64,000 nucleotides of DNA from Prionace glauca. Its lineage: Eukaryota; Chordata; Chondrichthyes; Carcharhiniformes; Carcharhinidae. Positions 34,540-45,209 of the stretch are shown in pieces (the first letter of the stretch is position 1; each line of letters begins with the position of its first letter). The stretch is from contig CM075760.1 in NCBI GenBank assembly GCA_037974335.1, positions 7,189,432 to 7,253,431 of the forward strand, written 5' to 3'. The notes beneath the pieces are model-generated. The model was given only the letters and a program-made list of their open reading frames with translations. It had not been told where the DNA came from and did no database searches. The translations under genes were made by a program, and so were the position numbers.

Positions 34540-35510
34540 ATCATATTTCTGATTACATAACAATGATTCTGCACTCAGCAAAGTCCCGGTTATTACTATA
34601 TCGCACCAAGCCTCATTTGATATTACACAGTACATTCTGGCAGTTATGACAACACGGAATTAATTCTCGGCTAATGTCATGATACTCCATATCTCTGTTG
34701 TTACTTCACTAGATCTTCTCTCTCCTGATACTGCACCAGAACATATTACTGTTTGCATTACACGAGTCTCTGTATCAGTTAATAGATTGCTAGAATCTGC
34801 CACGTATAAAGAAACTTCGAAAGCATCTCAATAACTGCTGACCAGTCCACCTCCCTGTTTATACCGAATAATATCCTGTTTCTCATTGTTCTATTTCATG
34901 TTTCATTTATTGCTGCACTTGCCCCTGTCAAAGCTTATAAAACCTTGGTTTGAAATTACTGCATCGGTTTTGTCTCAGTTTATATTATACAATGCCCAGA
35001 GTCAGACAAAATTACGCTAGGCCCGGTGACAATTTAATTGCGCTAGATGCTGCTTCCTTTATTACTGCGCCGAAGCATACCGCTCTTTACTTCACATTTA
35101 ATTCCTTTCGCAATTATTGCTTCACTCTGCATTGCCTCACTTTTGATTCCACTGGGCCACATCTCTCTTTATATCACACTTGATCATGTCCCTATATTCT
35201 GACAGCGCCGATGTGAGTTGCATTACATTAGAATCTGTCTCAGTTTAAATTACAATGCACATTGTCTCTGCTTATATTAGAATAGACCTTGTCATTGTTA
35301 AAACTGCGTATTAAATGTCTCTGTTCACACGAGAAAACACCACGCTGGTTAGTGATACGCAACACCCGCTCTCAGTAATGACTGAACTGGGCCCAGGCTG
35401 CATTCATATTAGTCCAGGCGCTGTATCAATAATTGGTGCACTCGGCCCTGTCTCTGTATTACTGCACAGAGTCTGTCCTCGTTTATATTACAACAAATCG
35501 TATTAGATGG
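34540..35510. repeat. Degenerate tandem-repeat field
   Basis: Phrases such as CAGTTTATATTA, TCTCTGTATTACTGCAC, CTGTCTCAGTTTAAATTAC and GTCTCTGCTTATATTAGAA recur roughly every 40-60 bp over almost 1 kb. It looks like an old minisatellite now strongly diverged; no exact period can be given by eye. Confidence 0.5.
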
Positions 35511-35945
35511 ATTGGTCATACAAAATTGCCCGCTTCTCTCCTTTGAATATGTGGAATAGCCATGGTAAATGTGTGGGGTTAACGGGGGTAGGGAAGAGGG
35601 GAGGGCCTAGGGGAGGTGGGCGGCGTGGCTGGGGGGGGGGGGTGCGGAATGCAGAATCGTTGAGCCAGATGACCTTCTTTTCTGAATTGTAGGTATTATA
35701 TCGTTCTATGTCGAAGAAATATCATTTCAGTCCCTTGCTTCGGCATTTCAGTGCCGAAAATTTTAAGTATTATGTTTTCTAATAACCCCCTTTGGAGAAA
35801 TGATCTCTTACAACAGGCAACATCTTGGTAAATCTTTTCTGCACTCTCTCCAAAGCCTCCAGGCGGCATGGTGGCACAATGTTTAGCACTGCTGTCTCAA
35901 AGCCAGGAACACGCCTTCAATTCCGGCAGCATTGAGTGATAGAGA
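35500..35945 (+). mobile_element. SINE tail and head fragments, plus, with a LINE scrap between
   Basis: 35500-35712 is a SINE tail with an expanded G-rich middle (run of 11 G at 35632). 35790-35865 has LINE-like CATCTTGGTAAATCTTTTCTGC. 35866-35945 is a SINE head (GGCGGCATGGTGGCACAATG). Confidence 0.65.
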
Positions 35946-36309
35946 TTTACAGCATGGAAACAGGACCTTCAGCCCAACTTGTCAATGCTGCCTTTTTTTA
36001 AGCCCCGAATCGATGGGCAATGAATAGTGGTCTTGCCATAATCACCGTTAACTAGAAAGGAGATAGAACAAAGCAAAAATATATGAAACCTTATGAGAAT
36101 CAGCACATTATTTCTTCCTCGATTTGCACAATTCATCCTTTCCTTTTCATTTGCGTCTTGTTTCCTTACACACATTTCCACTTTTTCAGCCTGTTGCCTC
36201 TCTGCCAGTTTCTCTCATTCACTATTTTCATTTCTTTGCATCTATAATCATGTTCAATGACAGATTACATGGCCAAATGTTGTATTTTCTGAACAAGAGG
36301 CGTGAGGAG

Positions 36310-36400
36310 GGAAGGGGCGGGGCTGAATTCCAAACACAAGCCCCGCCCAGGGCGGTGACGCGGTCAGATGGTGTAACAGGAGCTGGAGAGACTGTATATG
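36310..36400 (+). promoter_or_regulatory. V6 upstream GC-box palindrome
   Basis: GGGCGGGGCT (36315-36324) and its reverse complement AGCCCCGCCC (36339-36348) are 14 bp apart, an Sp1-type paired GC box. GGTGACGCGG, a CRE half site, follows at 36353. The V6 start codon lies about 220-250 bp downstream. Confidence 0.5.
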
Positions 36401-36597
36401 ACCAGTGAGCACTCTTACTACCATGCTGCTACCCAGTTATCGCATTGCTGCTTTATATTGGTAAACGATTTCCCGAGACACTTACTCGCCGTCTGTTTAG
36501 CTTTCTGTACAACAGTCACTTAATTTAAAGGATTACAATAGTAAATATATCCATATCTCCACACATGCGACTCAAGGGAATCACTGGCCAAGAAATA

Positions 36598-37048
36598 ATG
36601 GGGCTCTTCTGTTTTTATCATCTGGTTATATTGTGGCTGGTGTTCGGTAAGTAACACCATAACTTCTTATCTGCTGGCAGTATTGTGATGGTAACGGACC
36701 CGCAGCTCTGTGTTGTGTTAAACCTTTCCTTGTGTTTTATTCAGGGCTGATTCAAGCAGATTCTGTGTCGCAACCTCAGACTGAAATGTATATTACTGAA
36801 GGAGATAGAGTGAGAATGGACTGCAGCTACACGACAAGTTACAGCAATCCCGATCTTTACTGGTACAGACAGCACACGGACCAGGCTCCGCATTTTATTT
36901 TGTACCGAGATAACAGCGACAGAAGAGACGCAGATTTTGTCAAGGGAAAATTCGAGGCCGATCAGACAAATGCAGAAAATAAATTTCCTTTAACGCTTAC
37001 TCGAGCAGAAATCCAAGATACCGCTGTCTATTTCTGTGCGTTGAGCGA
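36598..37048 (+). CDS. V6: T-cell receptor alpha/delta-type V gene, apparently functional
   Basis: Leader 36598-36646 (49 nt, MGLFCFYHLVILWLVF, donor GTAAGT); an in-frame ATG at 36565 could add 11 residues, but the hydrophobic signal starts at 36598. Intron 98 nt, V exon 36745-37048 (304 nt, acceptor ATTCAG). The domain reads GLIQADSVSQPQTE, first Cys in RMDC, DLYWYRQHTDQAPHF, DTAVYFCALSD. The germline end CALSD recalls delta-type V genes, but the call between TRAV and TRDV cannot be made from sequence. No stops. Confidence 0.9.
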
Positions 37049-37087
37049 CACAGAGATTTAAAACTCATCTATCGCTGTACAAAAACC
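37049..37087 (+). other. V6 recombination signal (23-RSS)
   Basis: Heptamer CACAGAG (37049-37055), 23-nt spacer, nonamer ACAAAAACC (37079-37087). Confidence 0.9.
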
Positions 37088-37636
37088 TTATCAAACAGAA
37101 CTGGCGCAGATGGTGTCGCCAGTTCAAGTTCTATCTGCGGTTCTGTGTTAACTGTTACATTTCTGAATTCTATCGCGTCTAATTCAGGAAACTGTGGGTT
37201 CCGGTCTCCCTCCAGAGACATTCCAGCTGCCACTTACACTTAGAGTTCGAGCGTCTCCGCAGTGAATTGCTCAGATAAAGTATAAAGAGAGGATTCGCCT
37301 GGCCTTCCTGGAGGATCATAAACACTTCACTGCACTGGGGTCTAAAACAACCCAATTCTCCAAGACATTTACACCTCCGTCGACAAGCTACAGCAGATGA
37401 TCACGTTACGCGGAATCTTGCTCTGTTCACGACGGCTCTTCCCTACATTAAAATAGCGACTACACTTCAGATTTATTTCATATTTGTTGCGAACAGGCTG
37501 GATGGACTCGGCCGTCTTTCTCTGTCTGTCATTGTTGGTAGCAAGAGACAATAATGCGACTTGCGGGGGCCTGGAAACATCTTTTTCAGTTTTCCACTCA
37601 ACAATCACCCAAACAATACTTAGTATTATTTTCTAT
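37088..37636. other. Gap between V6 and V7, no gene seen
   Basis: The V6 and V7 recombination signals face each other across this 550-bp gap (plus V6, minus V7). No repeat recognised. Confidence 0.6.
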
Positions 37637-38088
37637 TATTGTGAGTCCCGTGGCGCAGCAATAAACAGCGGCGTTGGTCGGCTGCAGGCCCATGATGGGT
37701 AACGTTGTGGTGGAGTCTGACACTGGAGGTCTGAAGCAAAACGGTTTCCTAACGCCGAGCCTTTCCATTCCAGAACATCTCAAGGCCATCTCCACACAAC
37801 AAACTGGGCCTCTTTCGCTGGTTGCTGCAGGCACCAATATACATACTACCTTTCTTCTGTAATGCTATAGATACACTTTATAGTCACGGCTTCACTTTCT
37901 TTCACGCTCACTGATGGCCGGGACTGAGTAACTGAATCTCCAGCACTTTGATCTGCACTGTGTTCAGGAACAAGACAAGACTGGACATTAACAAAAAAGT
38001 AACACTTTAGTTTGAATGGAACACTGTGGAAATCATCCTTACCATCAAAAATCATCCCAAACACAGATTCTGAATATCGGCACGGCCG
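37637..38088 (-). pseudogene. V7: T-cell receptor V pseudogene
   Basis: The V exon 37952-37644 begins AGDSVTQSRPSVSVKESEAVTIKC, then hits a stop after SITEER (GAA-AGG-TAG). FR2 has lost the WYRQ frame and the FR3 end (TNAAVYCC) lies in another frame. The heptamer position reads CACAATA (37643-37637) and no good nonamer follows. The leader (from 38043, donor GTAAGG) has no ATG at the usual place and has an in-frame TGA. Thus leader, V exon and RSS are all damaged. FR1 resembles V9. Confidence 0.85.
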
Positions 38089-38713
38089 CTGCCGAGGCCA
38101 ACCCTCTCTCTCCCTTTACAATGTCAAACCCGGTGCAGTTTAAACACACACACTGGATTGAATTGGTCAAAATCTCTTCCTCCTGCCATCATTTGCCGGC
38201 AATGACGCAGTCCCACAAGATAATTATATCAGTTTGAAATTAGGAGCCTGGGTTAGCTAATGTTCTTTCAGCGACAGGATTAAATATTTCCTGCTGGGAC
38301 TCCGGCTACTGCTTTGGACACAAATGTTACAAAGTTGTTTTCTGCAGCCTGCTTTCTTCAGTTTAAAATCCCAAGCACAAAGACACATGCTTTCAAAAGA
38401 CTCAATGCCAGATGGTTTCTTTTGGTTTTCTCAGCATTTCTTTTCAATATTTACATTGAAATTAACTATGCTAGTCTGCATTTATGAATCCATTAAGTTC
38501 TGTTGTGGACTGAACAAGTTGCTGGTTTGTGCACGGTGTCCAAATACACACATTTATTTCCTCATTGCGTCTTAAAATAGAACATTTATGATTTAGCTGA
38601 GAGCAGTTGTGGCCGAGGTCAGAGCAAAGATAATATGGCTGTAACATCGAGATTCGGAATATGTGCAGCAAAAACTGAAACCATGCAAAACTACCTCATA
38701 ATAAATAAGCTAA

Positions 38714-38786
38714 TGTTTCTGCCTGGTTTCGAACCAGGGACCTTTCGCGTGTTAGGCGAATATGATAACCACTACACTACAGAAAC
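38714..38786 (-). tRNA. tRNA-Val-AAC: tRNA-Val (AAC)
   Basis: Minus strand, 73 nt with discriminator A. Acceptor GTTTCTG/CAGAAAC pairs fully, D arm GTGT-AGTGGTTATC, anticodon stem-loop TTCGC-CTAACAC-GCGAA with AAC at 34-36, T arm CCTGG-TTCGAAA-CCAGG. It differs from the usual vertebrate tRNA-Val(AAC) at only a few sites, and in the acceptor and T stems these occur as compensating pairs, so it looks functional. It stands alone among V genes. Confidence 0.93.
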
Positions 38787-38789
38787 AGC

Positions 38790-39490
38790 TTGCAATATAA
38801 CGCCACCAATTGGTCTGACCACAATGTCCAACTCCACGCTGTTGCTGCAGGTCCTAATGGTTACAGTGAGAGCCCATGTCACTTAACACAAGATAAAAAA
38901 CGTTTCTTTCAACCTGATTTCTCAACTTATCATTAACTTCAACATTCAAAAGCGGTAGCCCAGTAAATATTTAAGGAGCAATGATTTCTGCTTAATCACT
39001 AATGCATCATTCTCATCTTCCTTTGAATAATTTCAATCAGTTCGGCCCAGTACTTGTTTGCTGCTCAATGTTTAATGTAATATATTTTTATTCATTACAT
39101 ATCTCCACATTCTGAATGAAATATCTCTGAAGTATACAACATTGAATTGCAAACATGACTGGCCAACAAAAGGAATCGAGTCACTGGGTAATACACATCC
39201 CATGGTACTTATTTGAGATTGACCACAGTCAGCTTTTAAACAAAATCAAGTATCTTTAAAGGGAAGAGATTTAAAATGATCTGTTAGTTATACTTGATCC
39301 CTTTTTTACTCTGTGTATGAAACATTCTGGCGCCTAAATCTCATTCATCTCTAGGAAGTCCAGCAGATCCGCACTGATTCTCGGTTTCCCCATCTGTCAG
39401 TGTAGTTTTTCTTAATTCTTTACTCTGAAGAACGATGTTAAAATGATGGTTCTGTGCAATGTGTACTATTCTCTCTAGTTCAGTTACAAT
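38790..39490. other. Intergenic, no gene seen
   Basis: AT-rich, short frames only. No repeat recognised by eye. Confidence 0.5.
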
Positions 39491-39491
39491 A

Positions 39492-39682
39492 CAAATTAAC
39501 AGTACAAGTATTATTCTACAAACACCATTTGCCAGGGGAGGTTCAGTTCTTCGCTCTATCGCCTGTGAAGCAGATGTTTTCACAATCCAAATCTCACGAT
39601 GTATTCAGATGCGCCAGTGCAAACCGAGGGGAATGATGAAATGTGAGAGGTGCCGGATTTCGGATGAGATGTTTAATTAGGG
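39492..39682 (+). repeat. Inverted dispersed repeat, copy 1 (partner at 56460-56652)
   Basis: About 190 bp starting AATTAACAGTACAAG and ending GATGAGATGTTTAATTAG matches the reverse complement of 56460-56652 with roughly half a dozen differences by eye. The partner is 17 kb away and inverted. Not a SINE or LINE I recognise; a short frame (KCERCRISDEMFN) is shared. Confidence 0.85.
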
Positions 39683-39689
39683 ACAAGAA

Positions 39690-41045
39690 AAGTTATGAAA
39701 TTGTAAAACTTAGATGGCTGAATGACAAGAAATGCTGCACAATGTACCTGCACAAATCAGCGAGCTTCCTCTTGATGCATAAGCTAAGTGTCTGCCTGTA
39801 CTCAATGATGAATCAAAACTGAGCAGTTTGTCATGTACGTTGACTTATCACGTGCCTCTATCTATGTCATGGCATGCCGTTCCCCATTTATTACAGCACT
39901 GTTTTACAGTCCAGGGCAATCGAACAGAAAATTCTGTTCATCGACCCACTATTCATATCCATCTGTGATAAACACTCACCAACATTGGATGGAACAATTA
40001 CCTGACACGCTTGCATAGACATCTCCAGCGTAGACTTCAGTCGCTTTTGAGCTCCCAAGCAGCAGCTGTATCAGTCTTGCTTTCTGACACAGCCTGTTCA
40101 AGGAAAGTAAAGGAAGAAAAGCTGTAATGATAATTGCGGAGATCAGTTGCTTAGTGTCCAGAACTTAACAGTGGCTATCCTTTGAAAATTACATTAGAAA
40201 AATACATTAGAAAAATAAACTAATGGCCAAAGAAGGAGGAAGTGGAATATTGAAAAAAGGAATCCCGGACAAATAAAACCATTTAATTCTGTTTTCCTGT
40301 CTACGTTCCCCGCGACTGCAGCTTCAATCAGTGGATTACTGCATATCCCTGGGACACAAAATTCAACCCGGTTGAAGCCTCCCAGTACACCGAACACAAG
40401 CTGAGCAAAACGTACATAGATTATATCCCTCTCACTGAACCATCGAGCAGCATTTACCCGATACCTGAGTGAATCACAGTCAATATTCACACCAAGTTTC
40501 CAAAACTTTTCAGTGTTAAATTATTTCATTTGCGTGAAACGCTGAGTGCTGTGAATCTAGAAATGGGCATCTGTTTTACCCAGAGACTTGTTCCCCAAGG
40601 TCAACCTTCAGGTTTGCAATTCAATTTATGTTGGGCATTGAAGTGAATTTCACTTCAAAATGAGGACAAAAGAAGGGAAATATTAAATCTTGGGACAGAC
40701 CCTGAGGGAAATGGATCACAATATTAGGATGGAGTTGCAGCTGGGAACGGTGTTATTGATGATTGAGAGTAAATATTGGATCCTTGGGCTTCTGTTTGTC
40801 AGTTCCCTTCCGTCCCATTGAATTCCTCCCTGCAATAAGACACATGGATTCATATTACCTGCACATTCATAGCAGAAAGGGAATGACCAACACATTACAG
40901 CAATGTTGCAGGATCAACGTAACTGAAGAGACTTGTATAGAATTGTACACGGTGCTGTCACGCTGCAGTTCTGGAACAAAGTTTTGCAGAAATAGAATTG
41001 TGGTCATTGACATCCTTGTTTAGAATATCTGCATCAGCTGCTGTC
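39690..41045. other. Intergenic, no gene recognised
   Basis: Several short frames, including minus 40490-40194 (98 aa with a hydrophobic end) and plus 40763-41023, without recognisable similarity or splice context. Confidence 0.45.
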
Positions 41046-41048
41046 TCA

Positions 41049-41122
41049 GTCTCGGCGGCGCAATGGGTCAGCGTATTCGGCTATTAACCGAAAGGTTGGT
41101 GGTTCGAGCCCACCCAGGGACG
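41049..41122 (+). tRNA. tRNA-Asn-like gene, anticodon ATT
   Basis: Plus strand, 74 nt: acceptor GTCTCGG/CAGGGAC (one mismatch and one wobble), D arm GCGC-AATGGGTCA-GCGT, anticodon stem-loop TTCGG-CTATTAA-CCGAA, T arm GGTGG-TTCGAGC-CCACC, discriminator G. The body is that of vertebrate tRNA-Asn, which normally has GTT; here the anticodon is ATT, still an Asn anticodon. With a G6-A67 mismatch it may be functional or an early pseudogene. Confidence 0.8.
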
Positions 41123-41339
41123 GAGCTTGCACTATTTTCTCACCGTCACCATTCTTAAGCGAACCGCTGCGGGTTGGCAATAGGTTCCGTGGGCATCAAT
41201 AAAAAACATCTCTCAAGTGTTACCGGCTACACTGTTATCTGTTGTCACCAACATTACTTAATGACTATTGACTACCGACATCTTACATATAACGTTGTAT
41301 ACATGCTTCCATTATACCATTAAACTTAACAATTAGAAT

Positions 41340-41625
41340 CCAGAAAAGAATTTGTGACCGAGCATTTGTTCCAATTCCATATCCCTGCTTCCATTCATTA
41401 TTCTATAGATCATAAATCTGTCTAACCCAAACTGAAATGTGTTCAATGATGGAGCATCTACAGCCCTCTGGCGTAGAGAATTTGAAAGCTTCACTACCCT
41501 TTGAGTGAAGCAATTTTTCCTGATCGTGAATTATCAGCGCCTTATCCTGGATTGTGCCCCGTGTTTTATATTCTCGGATCAGGGAAAATAATGCCTCAGC
41601 TTCCACCTTATCAAACGCATACAAT
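41340..41625 (-). mobile_element. LINE 3'-end relic, minus
   Basis: Reverse-complement LINE phrases: AGAGAATTTGAAAGCTTCAC, ACCCTTTGAGTGAAGCAATT and ATGCCTCAGCTTCCACC. Too decayed for frame analysis. Confidence 0.6.
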
Positions 41626-41744
41626 CATAGCATCCCTGCAGTTTTTCAATGCTAACTATTCCTTCTCATTAAAGCTGTTGAGAATTTCCAGCATTTTCTG
41701 TTTTTGATTCAGATTCCAGCATCCTCAGATTTTGTTTTTATTTT

Positions 41745-42870
41745 GTCTAAAATACGGGGATCCAAACTGCACACACTATTCCAAATGTGGTCTCAACAAA
41801 ACCCTGAATGACTGTAGCAAAACTTCAAACACTTCAAAACTTAACTCCGTGCTCAAGACTGGAAGGAGAGTTTGACAGTGGATTATTCGTACTCTGTACA
41901 TTCCTGCCATCAGTAACTGGATCAGGAAGATGACATATCTCTGTCTCTTTGTACTGTCACCTCTAAACTCCATCTCATCTCAATGCCGTGTGTCATATAA
42001 TCGCTTTCCCTGCTTTCCAGGTAAAGCTCGGGTTCACCAACTGTCTGTGCTTCTATCAAACAGCTAATTGGCTCTGGGAGCTGGACAGCCAGAGGGAGCT
42101 GGATAAGAGACAGCGACAGAAACAGGAAGAGAAGCGATATGATAGCATTTGGTAAATGATTGTGCCAGTTGCTCTCCGTGATGAATGCCTGCCGTGTGTT
42201 GCTTTGTAAGTTCCACTGAAGCCACAGTGATGAGGTTGGTGGGATTTGGGAATTGAAGGTGTCACACGAGCAGCTTGCGGGACTATTTCACCTCACTGTC
42301 GATTTCATGTTCTAGCGAACAGGAAACGCTGTTTATATTGGCTGATACAGTCCCTTGTGTTCCATCTAAACATGACAGATGAAAGGAAAAGCTTGTTTTT
42401 GGTGAATCAAAAGTCTGAAGTAAAAAAATGGAAGGCAGATGGTTCATGGATAAATTAGTTCTTTTTTAAAGCGCTTGCATCAACTTCCCCGATGGTCTCG
42501 TGATTAGGATTCAGCACTTTCATTGCTATGACCCCGGTTCGATTCCTGATTAGGTAATGTAGACTCATTTCTGTGTAACGACACTGCGTTACTTCCTGGT
42601 CACCACAGATCTCGTGCGAATCAGTATCACTGGGATTTTCTCTTTGGCGTCTGAATTGGAGATATCACCTGTAAAGAACAGAAGAGAACAGAGCGATAGG
42701 CTCCAAAGCACTGACGATAAAAATGGTGATGCAGGTTAGGATATGGTTTTTTAATGGGGTAAATTTTATTGTTTCTACTGACACAAATATTTCGCAGATT
42801 TGGGTCCAAATCTCGGGCTCAATGACAAGAAATACTTTAATTGAATTAAACAGTAAACTCCCCGACCTCC
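41745..42870 (-). repeat. Inverted, diverged fourth copy of the tRNA-Glu-like block
   Basis: The reverse complement matches 430-1530: GACCACATTTGGAATAGTGTG and GGATCCCCG near 41745-41800, CAACTGTCTGTG near 42037, the stretch encoding VSRNNKIYPI near 42760 and CTGTTTAATTCAATT near 42850. It lacks the V gene of units A and B and is clearly more diverged. Confidence 0.85.
42486..42557 (+). pseudogene. tRNA-Glu (TTC) pseudogene in the inverted block
   Basis: Plus strand, 72 nt: acceptor TCCCCGA/TTAGGTA with two mismatches, D arm GTCT-CGTGATTA-GGAT, anticodon stem-loop CAGCA-CTTTCAT-TGCTA with TTC at 34-36, T arm CCCGG-TTCGATT-CCTGA. It keeps a Glu anticodon, unlike the three CTT copies. Confidence 0.75.
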
Positions 42871-42989
42871 AGCGAAGTGGAAGCAGTTTTTCACTCAGAA
42901 ACTGATGACTGTATTTAACCTGTTTTCATGTCATCTATTCCACTGCTGAGGCCATAACAATTCTTCCGCTTGAAATCATTACCTCACAA

Positions 42990-44130
42990 GAGGTTATTGC
43001 AGAAGGTCAGGGGACATGGAGTTGGGAGTAGGGTGTTAGCGTGGATAGAGGATTGGTTGTCAAATAGGAGGCAGAGAGTGGGGGTCAATGGGTGCTATTC
43101 AGATTGGCGGTTGGTGACTAGTGGGGTGCCCCAGGGGTCGGTGCTAGGACCTCAGCTATTTACCATTTATATAGATGATCTGGAGGAGGGAACTAAGTGT
43201 ATGGTGTCAAAATTTGTTGGTGACACCAAGATTGGTGGAACGGCAAATTGTGCGGAGGGTGTGAAGAGTCTACAGAAGGATCTAGATAGGCTGGGCGAAT
43301 GGGCCAGGAAATGGCAAATGGAATTTAATGTTGGCAAGTGCGAGGTCGTCCACTTTGGAAGGAAGGACTATTAATTACGTGGCGAAAAACTGCAGCAGGC
43401 GGCGGTGCAGAGGGACCTCGGGGTCCTTGTGCATGAGTTGCAAAAACCCAGCTTGCAGGTGCAGCAGGTGGTCAGGAAGGCGAATGGGATGCTGGCCTTC
43501 ATAGAAAGGGGGATTGAATATAAAAGTAGCTGCAGCTGTATAGGGCATTGGTGAGGCCGCAGCTGGAGTACTGTGTGCAGTTTTGGGCGCCGTACTTACG
43601 CAAGGATATTTTGGCCCTGGAGGGAGTGCAGAGGAGGTTTACTAGGCTGATGCCGGAGTTGAGGGGGTTCAGCTATGAGGAGAGGCTGAATAAACTAGGC
43701 TTGTACTCGTTAGAGTTTAGAAGAATGAGGGGAGATCTCATTGAGACGTATAAGATGATGAATGGGATGGATAGGATAGAGGTGGGGAGGCTCTTCCCGC
43801 TCAAAAAAGACAGCAGGACTAGGGGGCACAGCCTCAAGATAAAGGGGGGGGGGGGCGGTTTAGAGCGGAGTTGAGGAGGAACTTCTTCACTCAAAGGGTG
43901 GTGAATCTCTGGAATTCTCTGCCCGTTGAAGTGGTGGAGGCTACCTCGCTAAATATTATTAAGACGCGGGTTGATGGGTTTTTGATAAGAGAAGGGATTA
44001 AGGGTTATGGGGAGAGGGCGGGAATGTGGAACTGAGCCACAACAGATCAGCCATGATCTTATTGAATGGCGGGGCAGGCTCGAAGGGCTAGATGGCCTAC
44101 TCCTGCTCCTATTTCTTATGTTCTTATTAA
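42990..44130 (+). mobile_element. CR1-group LINE 3' half, plus, longest in the window
   Basis: Plus frame 42970-43374 has HKRLLQKVRGHGVGSRVLAW, VTSGVPQGSVLGPQLFTIYI and KWQMEFNVGKCEVVHFGRKD. The catalytic box expected as F-A-D-D-T reads FVGDT, so one active-site Asp is lost. A second frame (43548-43874) gives RPQLEYCVQFWAPYLRKDIL onward, then a G run at 43847-43857 breaks the frame. The tail is CTTATGTTCTTATTAA. Not active. Confidence 0.9.
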
Positions 44131-44537
44131 TTCTATTAATCGTTTATCAGCTCCTAATCGTGACTGGAACAATCCTTTTGTACTCCTTATGTTAATAATT
44201 CTCAGTCTGTAAGTGAATTTAAATGAGAGGTGTTTAGTTACGGTTAGTTATTAGGGTTTGCCTCAGCTGGCAGGTTTCAGTTTACACTATTGAATGATAC
44301 TTCGCTTGTATTTTCAATGTTCGTGCCGAGTGACCCCCAAATAAACAGCAGCCTTCCCTCGTACAGCGAATCTCAGAATCAGCAGGAATCTGCCTTCGAT
44401 GTTAACGGTTTTGAATGGTGTTTATGTGGATTCTTCTCGGGGTTTGTGTTCACGGGAATACATTCACGTGTCAATGTCAGACCCGCTATTACAACCGGCA
44501 CCCAGCAGACAGCAGCTGTGACCCAGAAACCTGCGGC

Positions 44538-44576
44538 AGGTTTTGTACGAGGATTTCATTCATTTTCATCACTGTG
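44538..44576 (-). other. V8 recombination signal (23-RSS)
   Basis: Minus strand: heptamer CACAGTG (44576-44570), 23-nt spacer, nonamer ACAAAACCT (44546-44538), one A short of consensus. Confidence 0.88.
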
Positions 44577-45048
44577 AGATTCTGTGCACAGTAATAGACC
44601 GCGGTGTCAGACAGCAGCAGCTCCGAGATGGTCAATCGGTACAACTTTTCTGATTTCTCGATTGTATCAGAAAACCGGCTCTGAGCGAAATCCGCCTTCC
44701 ATTCATCACTGCCGCCCGTATACCTCCGGACCGCAAACTCGGGCTGTCTGCCTGGGTATTGACGGTACCAGAATAAATAATATGCATCGTTGGTATAGGT
44801 GCAGCTTAAAGTGACACTTTCTCCCTCTGTCCGTGTGAGTGAGGATTCCTGATGAGGAACAGAATCTCCATTGCTCAGATCTGGAAAACACGGTAAAAGA
44901 AATAAAAAACATTCAGCTGAACTGAGGGTGAAAATTCACAGACGGTGTAACATAAAAATAGACATTAAAAAGTTACACTCCTTTTTAAAGAGTGAAACTT
45001 ACCGACAATGAATGTCACCCAGATCACAGTGAGGACCGAGCGCCGCAT
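44577..45048 (-). CDS. V8: T-cell receptor V gene, apparently functional
   Basis: Leader 45048-45003 (46 nt, MRRSVLTVIWVTFIV, donor GTAAGT), intron 122 nt, V exon 44880-44577 (304 nt, acceptor TTCCAG). Read with the leader's phase the exon is open: DLSNGDSVPHQESSLT, first Cys in VTLSC, YLFWYRQYPGRQPEF, LLLSDTAVYYCAQNL. A simple start-to-stop scan misses it because the true frame has no internal start near its 5' end and opens through splicing. It forms a subgroup with V9: same leader type and the same conserved GDSV start. CRE sites lie 93 and 154 bp upstream. Confidence 0.9.
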
Positions 45049-45140
45049 TGCTGCTGTTCCTGGATTCCAGGGACTCTTGTGTCTCCCAAAGCTCAAAATA
45101 TCGAACAAGATAAGGCTGAGACCATTGGCTGAGGCTGGTC

Positions 45141-45209
45141 TGATGTCACTTCCTACAGGACGTTTGGTAGGAAGAGCTAAAATCACTGGATCTGATTGGT
45201 CTGACGTCA
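45141..45209 (-). promoter_or_regulatory. V8 promoter CRE sites
   Basis: TGATGTCA (45141-45148, within TGATGTCACT) and TGACGTCA (45202-45209); a CCAAT box on the minus strand (ATTGG at 45195-45199) sits beside the second. The first resembles the CRE-like decamer AGTGATGTCACT of mammalian TCR V promoters. Confidence 0.65.

Noticed and set aside
40194-40490. 98-aa minus frame with hydrophobic end, considered as another receptor first exon
   Set aside because: No GVPxN-type TM1 start and no donor in the expected phase.
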